From Aphrocallistes beatrix (taxonomy: Eukaryota > Porifera > Hexactinellida > Sceptrulophora > Aphrocallistidae), in contig OY725490.1 of the NCBI GenBank assembly GCA_963281255.1, positions 3,162,001-3,226,000 of the forward strand: a DNA stretch of 64,000 nucleotides, in the 5' to 3' direction. The notes under the pieces were generated by a model. The model saw only the letters and a program-made list of their open reading frames with translations. It made no database searches and was not told where the DNA came from. Positions 43,349-55,207 of the stretch are shown here, piece after piece (positions within the stretch are counted from its first letter, which is position 1; each line of letters begins with the position of its first letter). Made by a program: the position numbers and the translations under genes.

Positions 43349-45836
43349 ATGGGACGGAAATGTTGTGCCTTTTATATTGGAGAAAGCTGCAAGTCTGGTT
43401 ACGATACCAATCCAGAAAGGGTAAAAATATTCAAGTTCCCGAAAGATTTCTTTGAGCGCAAGCGATGGGTAAACAGCCTTCCGAATAAGCTAATATCCGA
43501 AATCACCCCGAATATTGGTACGTATATGCATAAAACATTGGCCTACTGGGTATCGGACAGTAAAAGTACAAGGTTCGAATTGCAATCCAGCTGACCCACC
43601 ATCCATATTTGGTCTACCGAATTCCTTCACATCGCAAAGCTCTAAAACTATTGTGCGGGAGATTTTCAAACGTGAGTATCGTCTGAAACACGTCAAAAAC
43701 ATCAGAACGACTAAACCTGAAGATACTATCTCTTGCTGGAATGATCTCGTGAAATACCGTCGATCTCTACCCGTAGCCTTTCAAGATTTGAAGGATTCCA
43801 TAAGGCTGGTAAAACTGGATGACTCACTTGTTTCTGTCAATACTCACTTGTTATTTCTAATGATCTTCAAGTTAGTGCTAATAAAGGGTAAAAAAGTTAT
43901 TGTTCGCCATCTCCTTAATAACTCTCTAACGCACAAATTGACACAATATGCACAACTCCATTATATCCTGGACTATCTTGATAAAACTCCATTTAATTTA
44001 GTTTCAGAATTGGAATCTAGCGGAAACAATTTTGAAGTTATACAACCTTGGGGATAATTTAGACGTTGATCAAGTTGAAGAAAAGCAAATTAAATTCATT
44101 CGCAACCAGTTGATTTTATTGCATGCTAAAGGTCTAAATGGTTACCGATACGATCGTGAATGTGTTCTTGAAGCGATCAATGTATTCTTACGGAGTCGAT
44201 GTGCATACAGATCTCGAGATATTCTCATTCTTCCTTCGCAAAAGTATTTATGGTCATATTTTGGAAAGCTGGGTTCTCCTGGAAGTTTTGACGAATGCTA
44301 AAGTTATCAATAGAATCTTTCTTAAACTGGATGATAAATAAAAATCTGCTTCATATCGGCAGATGAAATTTACGTGAAGCCTGCAATTAGATTCAGAGGA
44401 AATCGTGTCGTTGGGATGGCAGTTAATCAAGATCAACATTGCCCTGCTAAAACTATTTTAACACTAATGGTTACCCTATTTTTGGTGCTCCTACATTTGT
44501 AGCTCGATTACTTCCAGTAATGAATTTAACAGCACAATTTCTGTTTGAACAATTGCAGATTCTTATTAATATCATCCATGAATCTGGTTGTGTAGTGTTC
44601 TCCGTGATAATGATGTAAGTGTCAATCAAAAAAATTCAGATTGTATTACGATCGGTAAGTTAGTTCAGATATTACTTCCATAGATCACCATAATCCAAAC
44701 TCTTCTTTTCCTTCCCTATTTTACTCTATGACCCTATCCATTTGATGAAAAATATTTGGAATAATTGGTTACAGAGAAAACGCAAACGTTAGAATTCAAA
44801 GATCCAAGTTCAGACGCAGTAGTTCAAACTAAATGGAAAGATATATACCAAGCTGAATAACCAAATATCATAAAACAACTCAATTAAATCACCAGACTTT
44901 ATATCCAAACAATTTTGACAAAAAAAGTGCAATTAGTTTTCAATGTTTTAATGATAAAACAGTGGCCCGTTTACAAGAGCAGCAAAATCATGACACAGCA
45001 GCATTGGTCAGACAAGTTACGCGACTCATCAAGATTATAAATGTTAAATCTCCCCATACTGGAACACGACTTAATGATGACGACCGACGACCAATTACGG
45101 ATCCTGAAGACCCTCGGTTAACATTCATAAATGGCAACCAATTTTAAGGAAATGGACAACGGCCTGAGTGGTTAACTTGTTTGACGAGTGAAGCAAATTC
45201 ATTACATCGTTCATTGAACGGCCTAGTTGAGGTTACTACGTAGGCAATTTCTATCTTTAGGTATGGCATACATGATTGCTGGCAAATTACAATCTGATCG
45301 TTTGGAAGCCGAGTTCGGTATATACCGCCAATCGATTGGAGGTAATTACTTAATATCAGTAGAGCAAGTGCTCAGTAGTTTGAGTCTTCAAAGACTCAAA
45401 ATGTTCCACAAATTGGATATTGCAACAACGAACAGCGACCAAGTTGACGGCTTGCAAAGAGGATTTGTTAAATAATGAAGATGATATCGAATTAATTGAA
45501 AACTGTTTTGAGGAATCCTCCAATCTTAACGATTCTGAACGCTCGACGTTATACTACATTTGTGGGTATATTACACGTAAAGAAAAACTTCCTGTGACAG
45601 ACACATTGATTCCGTCAAACTATTTACCTGCTTGTGAATTCACCACTCTCGTATCAAGAGGTAAATTGAGTCATCCTCGATCAGACCTATTTGACTTGTC
45701 TTTATACCTCTACACATTTTTCAAAAACAGACCAAAGAAGTGTTGCAGTAATGTCTTTTTACAAGCCTACAAGGAAATTTCCCCTTGTACCATACCAGTG
45801 TCAATATTTTTCGTTTACATTTCATGGAAACAATGA
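43349..45836 (+). pseudogene. THAP-domain P-element transposase (THAP9-like), decayed
   Basis: Begins with a THAP zinc finger (CCAFYIGESC, then FKFP, RKRWVNSLP), whose last Cys/His (CIKHW) is in another frame after about 43515, so there is a frameshift inside the finger. Further blocks in changing frames are 43515-44057, 44032-44301, 44962-45147, 45227-45475 and 45420-45836. The C-terminal part is diagnostic: KLQSDRLEAEFGIYRQSIGGNYLISVEQ in pieces matches the P-element/THAP9 C-terminus, followed by LYYICGYI. P transposase uses GTP as cofactor for cut-and-paste transposition. At least four frame changes and several stops make it inactive. One or more changes might be introns. Confidence 0.85.
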
Positions 45837-46058
45837 ATCATTATCACAGGACCTAAATATCGCATTATCTTTGCCTTTAGAATTATATACTTGCCGATAC
45901 GTCTAGAAAATGTTGATACGATTTAATTTAATTCAGCCCATTATGAAATTTCTTTTTGATTGTTTATAGCGAAAAATCTTCACCGCAATTTAGATGCACA
46001 TGACCCCCCCCCTTCAAAGTGATATATGAAGTTCTAGACTATAGGTGAAGTTATTTAG

Positions 46059-46553
46059 CATATACACCAAGCGGACAAAAGTATTTCAACACTTGATTCT
46101 TCTCATACACATAGTACTAAAATGGGTCTATTCATGGAGAAGGTTACTTCTAAACGGTATGGGATACAGCTAATCGGATTCCAGATTCGAAAAATACGCA
46201 ATTAAATTAGTCACAGGTTAATTTTTCGAATTAATCATTCATTCCTAACTTTTTTTAATAATCAATCAGTGCCACTTTATGCAACATACACCCATTTTGA
46301 CCACTATAGATGATGGCAATGAATTACCTATGGGCTCAGGCTGATAAGATTGTTCATTGAGTTGAGTAATTCATTAGTTATGTTCAACTATGACTAATTT
46401 GAATGTGTAGATTTCGAATCTGAAATCAGATTTTTAGTATCTCTTTAAATTTGAACGTATTGCCCTTCATGAAAAAATCCAATTTAGTATTATTTGTATG
46501 GGAAAGAACGAAGTTTTGAAATACTTTTGTCCGGTTGGTGTATATGGAGCGAT
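46059..46553. mobile_element. Tc1/mariner-type MITE within the P element
   Basis: Inverted ends ATACACCAAGCGGACAAAAG and its complement (CTTTTGTCCGGTTGGTGTAT), flanked by TA. The ACCnnnCGGACAAAAGTATT pattern is usual for Tc1-like termini. No transposase. It lies between the transposase remnant and the right P repeat. Confidence 0.75.
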
Positions 46554-47842
46554 TAGCATTGAATAAATCGTATCAACAAGCAATATGATGAAGATAAATT
46601 TGCTTGTTCGCTCATTCTTTGGGATGGTTTCAGCTTTACACGGTCATAAAGGTAAAAAAATGTCAGAGTTACTCTCCTGCTAAAATCTACTCAATTTTAA
46701 AAAAGAATGAGTCGTTAGGGTTGAAATAAAGGAATTAATGAAGTTTTAAAAATCAGCCTCTAGTTTTTTTCCAACAGTTTGCGAGTTTCCCGTCCGTGTA
46801 CTCTAGAAGTCGCACAAAACCGGTAACTCAAAATGCCACAAAACACTTGGCTGTCATAACAAGACAACCAGATAATAGTTTGACAAACAACTTCTTGTAT
46901 TACGTGAGCAACAAACACATCATAGCACATCTCTAATTTATATCAACTATTTGTTGTGCTCCTACTTTCTGTATTCGTTCGTTTGAGAAATCTTATTTAT
47001 TAAATTCCATTCAGGTAATGGAGCGATAGGAAATCTATATTTAGTCTAGGTATTTAAGAGTTTGATATGACGTGATACCAAACAAATGAGCAAAGTTACG
47101 AATCTTTATAAAATCGAGTACAACTAGAAGTACGTATATTGAATCAACAACTTTGAATTTATCGTATGTAAATAAAATCATTAATAATTAAAATTATGAC
47201 TAAATACAGTCTAATTATGAGAAATATGTAAAGGTTTGTAAGATATTCCTATGATTACTAATCGTGGTATAATGTACATATATTACAACTTCAATTATTT
47301 AATTAGAAATACACCCATGGGTTTTAGAAAATAATGAAAACGCATCTGGCCTAGGCCAAACGCGTTTAGCCTAGTTTTTCAGGCGAAACGCGTTTGGCCT
47401 GAAAACGCATTTGGCCTGCAACAGCTCCACTAAGTTCTGTGCTCAGAGGAAAATATCGACTCATCATGGAATTATGACGTCATTGTCACATTTTTATAAG
47501 TTAAGCAATACAGTTATTCGAGCATAACTCTGCCATTATAGGAGATAGAAGGCTGAAATTTTAATAGAATCTGTATACTAACATACCTCACATATGATGC
47601 ACCATCAAAGAATGATGACTCATCACTTTTTTATGACGTCATCATTACTCATCAAAAATTTTAAAAATTGATGAATTTGATGATTTTTCGTGCGATATCG
47701 ATTTTAACAGTAGGACATACGTATTTAGAGGGTGCTATTTCTCTTATAATTAATCAATGGTGACCACAGGCGCCAAAGGGCGCCTCCGGCGGACACTTGT
47801 GTCCGCCAGCCGCGCAGCCCAAGCAAGCGAAGCCCGCTTGTT

Positions 47843-48906
47843 ATTTTTAAAGGGCGAAAATCGGATCCTACATGGTGAAAACCCCAACATTAGTCGTTGA
47901 GAACTTACTTATATCTTTAAACAAAGCTTTGCAGTGGTGATGTTAAAATATGAATATATACTTATAAATACCGGAAGTGATGAGATTTTGCGAAAAAATG
48001 ACGGTGCACATCTACACCATACAAAGATCCTAGATGCTAAATTTGGTAAAAATTGGACTGTTGGATTTCGCAGTAGCGCGCGTACGGACATACATACATA
48101 CGGACGGACGAGATACTCCGTCCATGCCATAAGGGCATCTCCCTATAGGAGCTGCACTAATATATCTGTCTTACTGTTAAAATCGATTTCACTCGAAAAA
48201 TAATCAAATTTGCATCAAGTTTTTAAATTTTTGATGCGTAATGATGACGTCATAACAGAGTGATGTATCATCACTTGTGAGATATATTAATATACACATT
48301 CTATTAAAACTTCAGCCCACTTAAAATGGCTTAAGTTATGGTCGAAAAACTGAAATTTATAATTATAAAAAAGGACAATGACGTCATAATTCTATGATGA
48401 GAGATCAGAACCTAGTAGAGCCATAGCCAAAATGAGCTTCCACCCCAAATTTAACACCCTAGTTACTAGGAGATAAAACCCTTGGTGGTCTACTTAATAC
48501 ACTGCCGTGTGTGTCACTGAGATGGTCAGTTTTCTCACAGCTCCAAGTTTCATTAGACCAACAAATCAAAAATTGTATATAGACCTTTGAAATATACTAT
48601 TACTATATACAAACATCGTATCAGAGTATGCAATAGGCTTTTTTTCACAAAAATTCAATTTTTTGTGATTAAGGCCTTCCTAATGTTGCCTTATCAAAAT
48701 AATGTCGGTCGACAGGCCGATATTGCAGCTCCAGGAAGTGATTCAAAGTAACATTAAATGTTAATATCGGAACACAGCTGAAAGTCTCATTTTAGAGCAT
48801 TCTCAATGTGAAATTTGGAATCTACATAAAATGCCCTATATTAGTCGTTGAGAGCTCGCTTAGCATAAAATAAGAATTATTTTAAAAGGTGTGAAAATAT
48901 GTATAT
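47843..48906. other. Mixed repeat DNA
   Basis: Continues the ~150-bp repeats. It includes a short ACATACATACGGACGG microsatellite-like tail (about 48078-48155, also seen near 54085-54165), a reverse-oriented Helitron-like fragment (about 48170-48430) with TGACGTCA, and a GGTCGACAGGCCGATA motif near 48705 (also 13920 and 39770). Confidence 0.5.
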
Positions 48907-49984
48907 GAGAATTCCAGGTCAATTCATCCAGTCATTTCACCATCATCAACCGATTTGCCTGAAAGTTGGTGAAACACAAGCTCTTAACTACTCAATGAAT
49001 ATTTGAAAGTTTCAAATCGTTTGGTCCAACCGTTTTGAAATTATGACGTCACCATATTTGAAATTTTGGACTCATTTAGTGTTTCTGTGAAATTCTAAAC
49101 TCACTAGAACACTTCCAACCAATATAGATTTGTTATGTTATGCCCGATTGGTCCAAAATTAATCATAGTTTAAAATGTGTAGAGTTCAAAATTCGAGGTC
49201 TGAATTTGATTTGAATGCATTTTCGGTCTCAAAAATGGAACTGAAACTAGCACCTGAAGTCAAACGGGAACTATAAGATAGATTTCGGGGATATTTTTGA
49301 ACCTAAATTTTAGTGATTAAATATGTTGTTTGGAAGCATTTTTCACTATATTGAGAATTCCAGACACCCCCAAAACTTCCACATGAGTTATGCAAAGATC
49401 TACGACAACAAAGAGGGGCCTAAATTTAAAATCAATAGATATTGCCATTTATATTCGATGTATAGACAGAAAATATATTATCAATGTATAGTATATCCCC
49501 CCGAAATAATCGTTTGACCCAGTCAGATCATGTCTATCACTTTTAATCATTCAATATGACGTCATCACATTCGAATCAGATGAAAAATAAATAAAACAGT
49601 TCATTAAGATTGAGATAGACACATCAAATATATTATCAATGTGTAGTATATCGACCATAAACAATCGTTTGGTCAGGTCAGATTACTTGTATATTTTTTC
49701 ATTACTCATTATGATGTCATAGCACCTTTATGTGATGTTAGTATCTACTACGTATTATGTTTTCGTAGAATACTTATTTTTAGTAAACCTAAGTTGTGGT
49801 GCCAACTCTAATATATTCACTAGTTCGTGATAATCATTAGGCGAATCCATGGCCAACTACATATAAAATATACAGTAACTTGTGGATTTTTGACTTGGGA
49901 TGCGGTAGGAGATGGTTGAACAAATACATGATCTGACTAAAGTCATTAACTGCGCTGAGTAGAGATTATGTTTGTATTACCAGT

Positions 49985-50354
49985 GGGATACAGACTTTTC
50001 GTGACAGGACATTTCGTGACAAGGACATTTCGTGACAAGACTTTTCGTGACAAGATAGGTACACCTATATTCTATAATTGTTGTGGTAAGGCGAAGTCAT
50101 GGTAATTATCTGTGAAGATAAAATACATATTACCCCTACATTACCAGTGTCATATAAATTAGTGAGAAGACAATTAGAAAATTTTAAAGTGCATTCTTTC
50201 TGGGATACAGACTTTCCCTATATCACTTGCATTTTATCTTCACAGATAATTATCATGACTTCGCCTTACCACAACAATTATAGAATATAGGTGTACCCAT
50301 CTTGTCACGAAATGTCTCGTCACGAAAAGTCCTGTCACGAAAAGTATGTATCCC
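49985..50354. mobile_element. MITE with TTTCGTGACA subrepeats
   Basis: 370 bp. Starts GGGATACAGACTTTTCGTGAC and ends with the complement ...ATACATCCC-like GTATCCC. Each arm has four spaced copies of TTTCGTGACA. A second GGGATACAGACTTTCC lies in the middle, near 50200. No target duplication seen. Confidence 0.75.
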
Positions 50355-51141
50355 AATCTAGTATGGGGCTTTCCTTCATTCTGATAGTTAGCGTATATCA
50401 CCTCTCCTCATCCCACAATGACATTGCAATTTTCCAATACAAACCCCCATAGACAATTTCGAGCTCTACTCTACATCACGCCTCCTCAAATTTCTTTTCT
50501 GACTCCCTGACTGCATACAACTGCATACAAGGTTTTATTTGGAAAATACCTAATAGTCCAGCATCATGGGGGGTCAACCGAGAAATTTGAGAAGTTTGTT
50601 CATCATATAGAGTGTTGATGTATGTTTATTTGAACTCTTGGAATATAAGGAGCAAAACAAGGGTCACTTGATGGGGTTACTAGGAGGTTTGAGTTGGAAT
50701 GTTGCACATTCCTGCGCCGTCAAGGGAAATATTCAGCTCGAATATGGTCACGTGACCCCTCAAATTTCTCCAATACTATTTGAACATAATTGCCTAGGTA
50801 TAGAAGCAAACCTTTATTATTTCGTCTACCTAAACACACTTATTTGAAAACTTAACCAGTTTCAATTAACGAAGTGTTCCGATAATCGAGGTTGTACTAC
50901 CCTTATTTCACACAATAATTTACCAAGGTGTTCGGATAATTGAGGGTTTACCGTACTACTGAAATTAGTTATGCAAATATTTAAGTATGTCTATAAATTT
51001 TAGTTGCGTATTTTGGAGTATTTATTAAAGGATTCAGTAAGATTTAGGATCTGAAAAAATAATCAGATTTATCAAGGAAAAAAAAATTAGTGTAATATAA
51101 TTTGATTGTACTTGAGTTTAATCCTAACTAAGAGTCCTAAT

Positions 51142-51232
51142 CGGTAAACGGAAATTTCGTCCCCGGAATTTTCGTCCCGGAAATTTCGTCCCCGGAAACT
51201 TTTCGTCCAGGAAATTTCGTCGTCCCTTGTTA
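51142..51232 (-). repeat. MULE-type terminal subrepeats beside the transposase
   Basis: GGTAAACGGAAATTTCGTCC followed by four more GGAAATTTCGTC-like units. The same start and unit form the ends of the 9-bp-duplication MULE at 57230-58237, which ties that element to this transposase. The opposite end is not found; the gene's other side runs into the foldback arm. Confidence 0.7.
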
Positions 51233-51320
51233 TTCGGCTTATATTCATTCATGAGGATAAATAAGGTTTAATTAATAATGAAATAGGTATGTGAGGAAGT
51301 AGTCAAAACTTAAGTAGTAG

Positions 51321-52757
51321 TCAAAAATCAAAATTGTATGCGATTCCCCTAAGATATGTTGTTATATCCCGATTCTCATAATCTCCAACAAGTAACTGTA
51401 TACGCTCATCTCGTTCAATCGACTTCTTGCTACGTACTATTCTTTCACCAGACTCCCACTTTATCAGTTTGGCCTCTTGTAGCGACTGTTCTCGTTGCAA
51501 AAATTTGAACAGCTTTGATACACTAGGGTGCGAACAACCAACATTAGAATTAAATGCATTGTGCCACCCCTCAACTACGTTATTAGTTCGTGGTAGTTGT
51601 TGACGTACCCTTTCGTACATGTTCCAGATTCTGATAGGAAAGGGCGGGATCCTTCTACTGTTATTAGGAAGTATTTTACCTATATAGTTATCTTCAAAAT
51701 AAGTAGCAACTCCTAGAGCAGATTCTGGAAAATCAGCCATCAGAATATTGAAACAGTCCACCACATCTTGTTCTGGCACAAAAGCAAGGCTGGGAAGCAT
51801 CTTTAATTTCAGGAAGAATTCTCTATCTTCCTGATAGATTGTCGTTAACCCCTCTGATTGTATTTTTCTATATACATTTTGGGAGAGATGAAAGAAGCAT
51901 CCCGAAATTACAGCAACAAATTTGTCCTCAAATACATTTATTGCCGCTTTTTTGAAATCGGTCATTATCGTGGAAGGGTCTAATTGTGGTTGTATTTCGA
52001 GGAGTTTAGCGAGAAGTCTGTTGTAAGTGAAACCAGCTTTATCAGGTAGTAATGCATATACGCAAGGGTAGAAGAATCCACCTCTCTCTGCATGAATCGT
52101 ATACAACGAAAAAAATATTCTGGTACTACCTTGAAAGTTCCATCAGCATAGCAAGTTTCAGATTCTGTAAGAAGAGAGAAAAACTTGGGTTAGCAAATAT
52201 AATCATCCGATTGACGTCGCCAAAGCCAGAGTTGAAAAGTAAAAATAGCTCTCCCCTAAAACCCTCATTGGACTTGGAATGTTGAAGTGAAAGTGAAAGT
52301 TAATTGAAAGTGAACTGAAAGTGAAAATGAAAGTGGGAATTTTCTATTTATACCTTTGACCCCAAGTCCAAGTAGGGTTAAGCGTCACTTTGTATTTTTC
52401 CGCAATGATTATTTCAGCAGCACAGGTAGGATTGCCACAGTTTTCTTCCGATTTGCTTTTGTGCATACGGATGATTCTCTTCACAGATTCCAATTTAGGG
52501 AGTTGTGCAATACTTGAATATCCCATTCGCTCAATACCATGTGAGAGAATGACCCTTGTGTTTTCTTCGGAATCTATTGAGCTTTCTTTTACTATATTGT
52601 ACCCTCTAAGCATTTCGATTCGTACAGGGTTAGATCCATGCGCATGACTAGAATAAATCTCGTTTATCTGTGTCGGTTTGATAATTTCATCTCCTTTCGT
52701 GTGCATACGAGCTTTACACGTCCCCCGATTTTCACATACCCACTGTTTTACGTCCAA
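51321..52757 (-). pseudogene. FLYWCH-type MULE transposase
   Basis: The 5' part (52757-52378) has a FLYWCH-like finger (QWVCENRGTCKARMHT ... HAHGS). The 3' part (about 52160-51321) is a MULE transposase with YADGTFKVVPE, YPCVYALLPDK, a DFKKAAINVF DDE-region motif, GCFFHLSQNVYRKIQ and NNVVEGWHNAFNS. A branch-point and acceptor (TGCTAAC ... CTTCTTACAG) precede the second part, so an intron is likely between them. A T7 run near 52114 puts YADGTFKVVPEYFF out of frame with YTIHAERGG; T8 would keep it, so this is a frameshift or a sequencing slip. A small element at 52262-52377 lies at the exon/intron junction. It is the only MULE-class transposase in the window. Confidence 0.85.
52262..52377. mobile_element. 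Small inverted-repeat element with five GAAAGT boxes, copy 2
   Basis: 116 bp. Arms CCCTCATTGGACTTGG and CCAAGTCCAAGTAGGG pair with two mismatches. The core matches 22086-22203 almost base for base over GAATGTTGAA...GAAAGTGGG and TCTATTTATAC. It lies in the transposase gene and introduces a stop into the upstream frame. Confidence 0.65.
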
Positions 52758-54851
52758 TGAGCACTTTTAAACTTCAATGGTTTACGAGTTATTCGACAAT
52801 TTATCATATAAATCAAATTTGGTAACTTCCATAAACTGTCTCTGAATATCACTAAATTCGGCCCAGATATGACATCAAAATTTTAGCAATAGATATGGAT
52901 ACTTTGATACCGTTTGTATATATGCTGGTAATACAAACATAATCTCTACTCAGTGCGGTTAATGACTTTAGTCAGATCATGTATTTGTTCAACCATCTCC
53001 TACCGCATCCCAAGTCAAAAATCCACAAGTTACTGTATATTTTATATGTAGTTGGCCATGGATTCGCCTAATGATTATCACGAACTAGTGAATATATTAG
53101 AGTTGGCACCACAACTTAGGTTTACTAAAAATAAGTATTCTACGAAAACATAATACGTAGTAGATACTAACATCACATAAAGGTGCTATGACATCATAAT
53201 GAGTAATGAAAAAATATACAAGTAATCTGACCTGACCAAACGATTGTTTATGGTCGATATACTACACATTGATAATATATTTGATGTGTCTATCTCAATC
53301 TTAATGAACTGTTTTATTTATTTTTCATCTGATTCGAATGTGATGACGTCATATTGAATGATTAAAAGTGATAGACTTGATCTGACTGGGTCAAACGATT
53401 ATTTCGGGTGGATATACTATACATTGATAATATATTTTCTGTCTATACATCGAATAAAATGGCAATATCTATTGATTTTAAATTTAGGCCCCTCTTTGTT
53501 GTCGTAGATCTTTGCATAACTCATGTGGAAGTTTTGGGGGTGTCTGGAATTCTCAATATAGTGAAAAATACTTCCAAACAATTTAATCACTAAAATTTAG
53601 GTTCCTAAAATAACAAAAAAAAAATGGTTCACATGAAAACCACCATTGATCCTAATGATAAAATTTCCTAAATCTTTAATTCGAACTATTTCCTTTTTCG
53701 AAAAGTCGAACCATTTCCGCATTACCTCCCAAAATATTTTTGACTTCTGGTGTTAGTTTCAGTTCCATTTTGAGACCGAAAATGCATTCAAATCAAATTG
53801 GGACCGCGACTTTTGAAATCTAGAAATTTTAAACTACTGACATGTTTAATTTTGGACCAATCGTCATAAAATGACAAATCTATATTGGTTGAAAGTGTTC
53901 TCGTGAGTTTAGAATTTCGCATAACTTTCACATATTCATTCAGTAGTCAAGAGCTTGCGTTTCACCAACATTCAGGTAAATCGGTCGATGTTGGTGAAAT
54001 GACTAGATGAATTGACCTGGAATTCCCCATATATCAATATGCTAATAACTCATAAAATATTCACATTATCCTTACTATAAAAAAGTATGGACATACGTAC
54101 ATACATACACACATACAGACTCACGAGATACTCAGTCCATGCTATAAGGGCATATCTGTACAGGAGATCAAGATTTAGAAATATAAATGACTATATTTAA
54201 AATGGGCCAGAAAATCCCAGCATTTTTTCGCTTTAGAAAGATCCTATTGCACAATCACATGATGACATACCAACTTTTTGACAGCTGATTTTCTTACTCT
54301 GATACGATGTTTGTGTATGGTCAGTGTTTCCCCCCGAGCGCGTTAACCTCGCTATTTAGCACTCTTAGCTTGTCGAATAATATGATTTGTTGTTAAATAA
54401 TGCTATTTACCCGAATAAACCGCACAAAAATTGCAAAATTAACGCGCTTTCCAATAATCCTGAGGGAAACACTATATGGTAATAGTATATTTTTCTATCA
54501 TATACGGGTTTTGATTTATCGGTCTAATTAAACTTTGAACTGTGTTAAAACTGGCCTTCTCGGTGACATCACGACCGTGGATTAAGTAGGCCGTGATGGA
54601 GGAAAACTGGGTATATTTGCGATATTTTTTCTCCATTATGGGTTTTTCGGGAATACCAGAAGGATGAAATTTGGACTTTTGTAGAAAGTTTGTGGTGAAA
54701 CGAAGTTCCTAAAATATTTTTTTCCGACACTTCGTGACAAATTGAGACAACTTGAACGACCAGACAAGGTGTCATGGTGTCAATCCATGAATGCAACCTT
54801 ATCCTTTTTTTGACGCATAGGTATTTAATATAATTTTAACACCATTAAATA

Positions 54852-55003
54852 TACAGGTGACTTCACTAATCGGGACACTTTGGTCCGGATATTTAGTCCC
54901 GATTGACCGATGAAATTTAGCAATAGCTTCTATGTATGGGAACCATTTCGTCCCTGCAGACTTGTTTCAATTAAGCCTTTGTCCCGATTAAGCGGAGTTT
55001 CTA
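54852..55003. mobile_element. pogo-type MITE
   Basis: Imperfect inverted ends (CAGGTGACTTCACTAATCGG and the complement around CCGATTAAGCGGAGTTTC) with TA on both sides. Related to the fragments near 7893 and 12845. Confidence 0.55.
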
Positions 55004-55207
55004 AATTTAATTCACACTATGCAGTGCTAATTACCAGAAGTGAGTGTGAGAATGTTAAAGAGCTAAAGGTTTATTGTTGAAATATGCATTTCGCTGGATG
55101 CTAACACATACAAGTAAGATCAGTTTTAGGTTTGCAACTGATTATTAATATATATGGCTAAATTCTATTTTACAATAATTGCTGTGCAAAATCAAAGAAT
55201 TATTTAA

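Larger units (their letters stand above)
42481..47427 (+). mobile_element. P-element-like transposon with ~0.7 kb terminal inverted repeats
   Basis: 4.94 kb (42485-47423) starting TGTTGCAGGCC and ending GGCCTGCAACA. The terminal inverted repeats run 42485-43258 and 46717-47423, much longer than the 31 bp of Drosophila P. Outer 60 bp hold repeated GGCCAAACGCGTTT units. The left arm has about 66 bp that the right arm lacks (near 43094-43160). The host site shows GCTC on both sides (42481-42484, 47424-47427), shorter than the 8 bp typical of P. Inside are a decayed THAP/P transposase and a Tc1-type MITE. Confidence 0.85.
42093..47842 (+). mobile_element. Helitron-like element split by a pogo MITE and a P element
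   Basis: The 5' end TCCTTACTATTAAAACTCG is at about 42093 and the 3' hairpin tail ends GCTTG near 47842. Its own sequence is only about 550 bp; the rest is the MITE at 42144-42409 and the P element at 42481-47427. It sits between A and T of the ~150-bp repeat unit (host ATTA^TTATTTTT). Confidence 0.7.
48907..54027. mobile_element. Giant inverted-repeat (foldback) element, about 5.1 kb
   Basis: Arms of about 1.07 kb (48907-49984) and 1.2 kb (about 52775-54027) are near-identical complements: starts GAGAATTCCAGGTCAATTCA and ends with its complement ...GGAATTCCC. The innermost ~150 bp of each arm is the same sequence as the foldback MITEs at 7959 and 27762 (GGGATGCGGTAG, CAGTAACTTGTGG). It lies in a ~150-bp repeat unit (GAAAATATGTATAT | ATATATCAATATGC). 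The target duplication is obscured by AT repeats. The centre holds a TIR element at 49985-50354 and a FLYWCH-MULE transposase. Confidence 0.8.
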
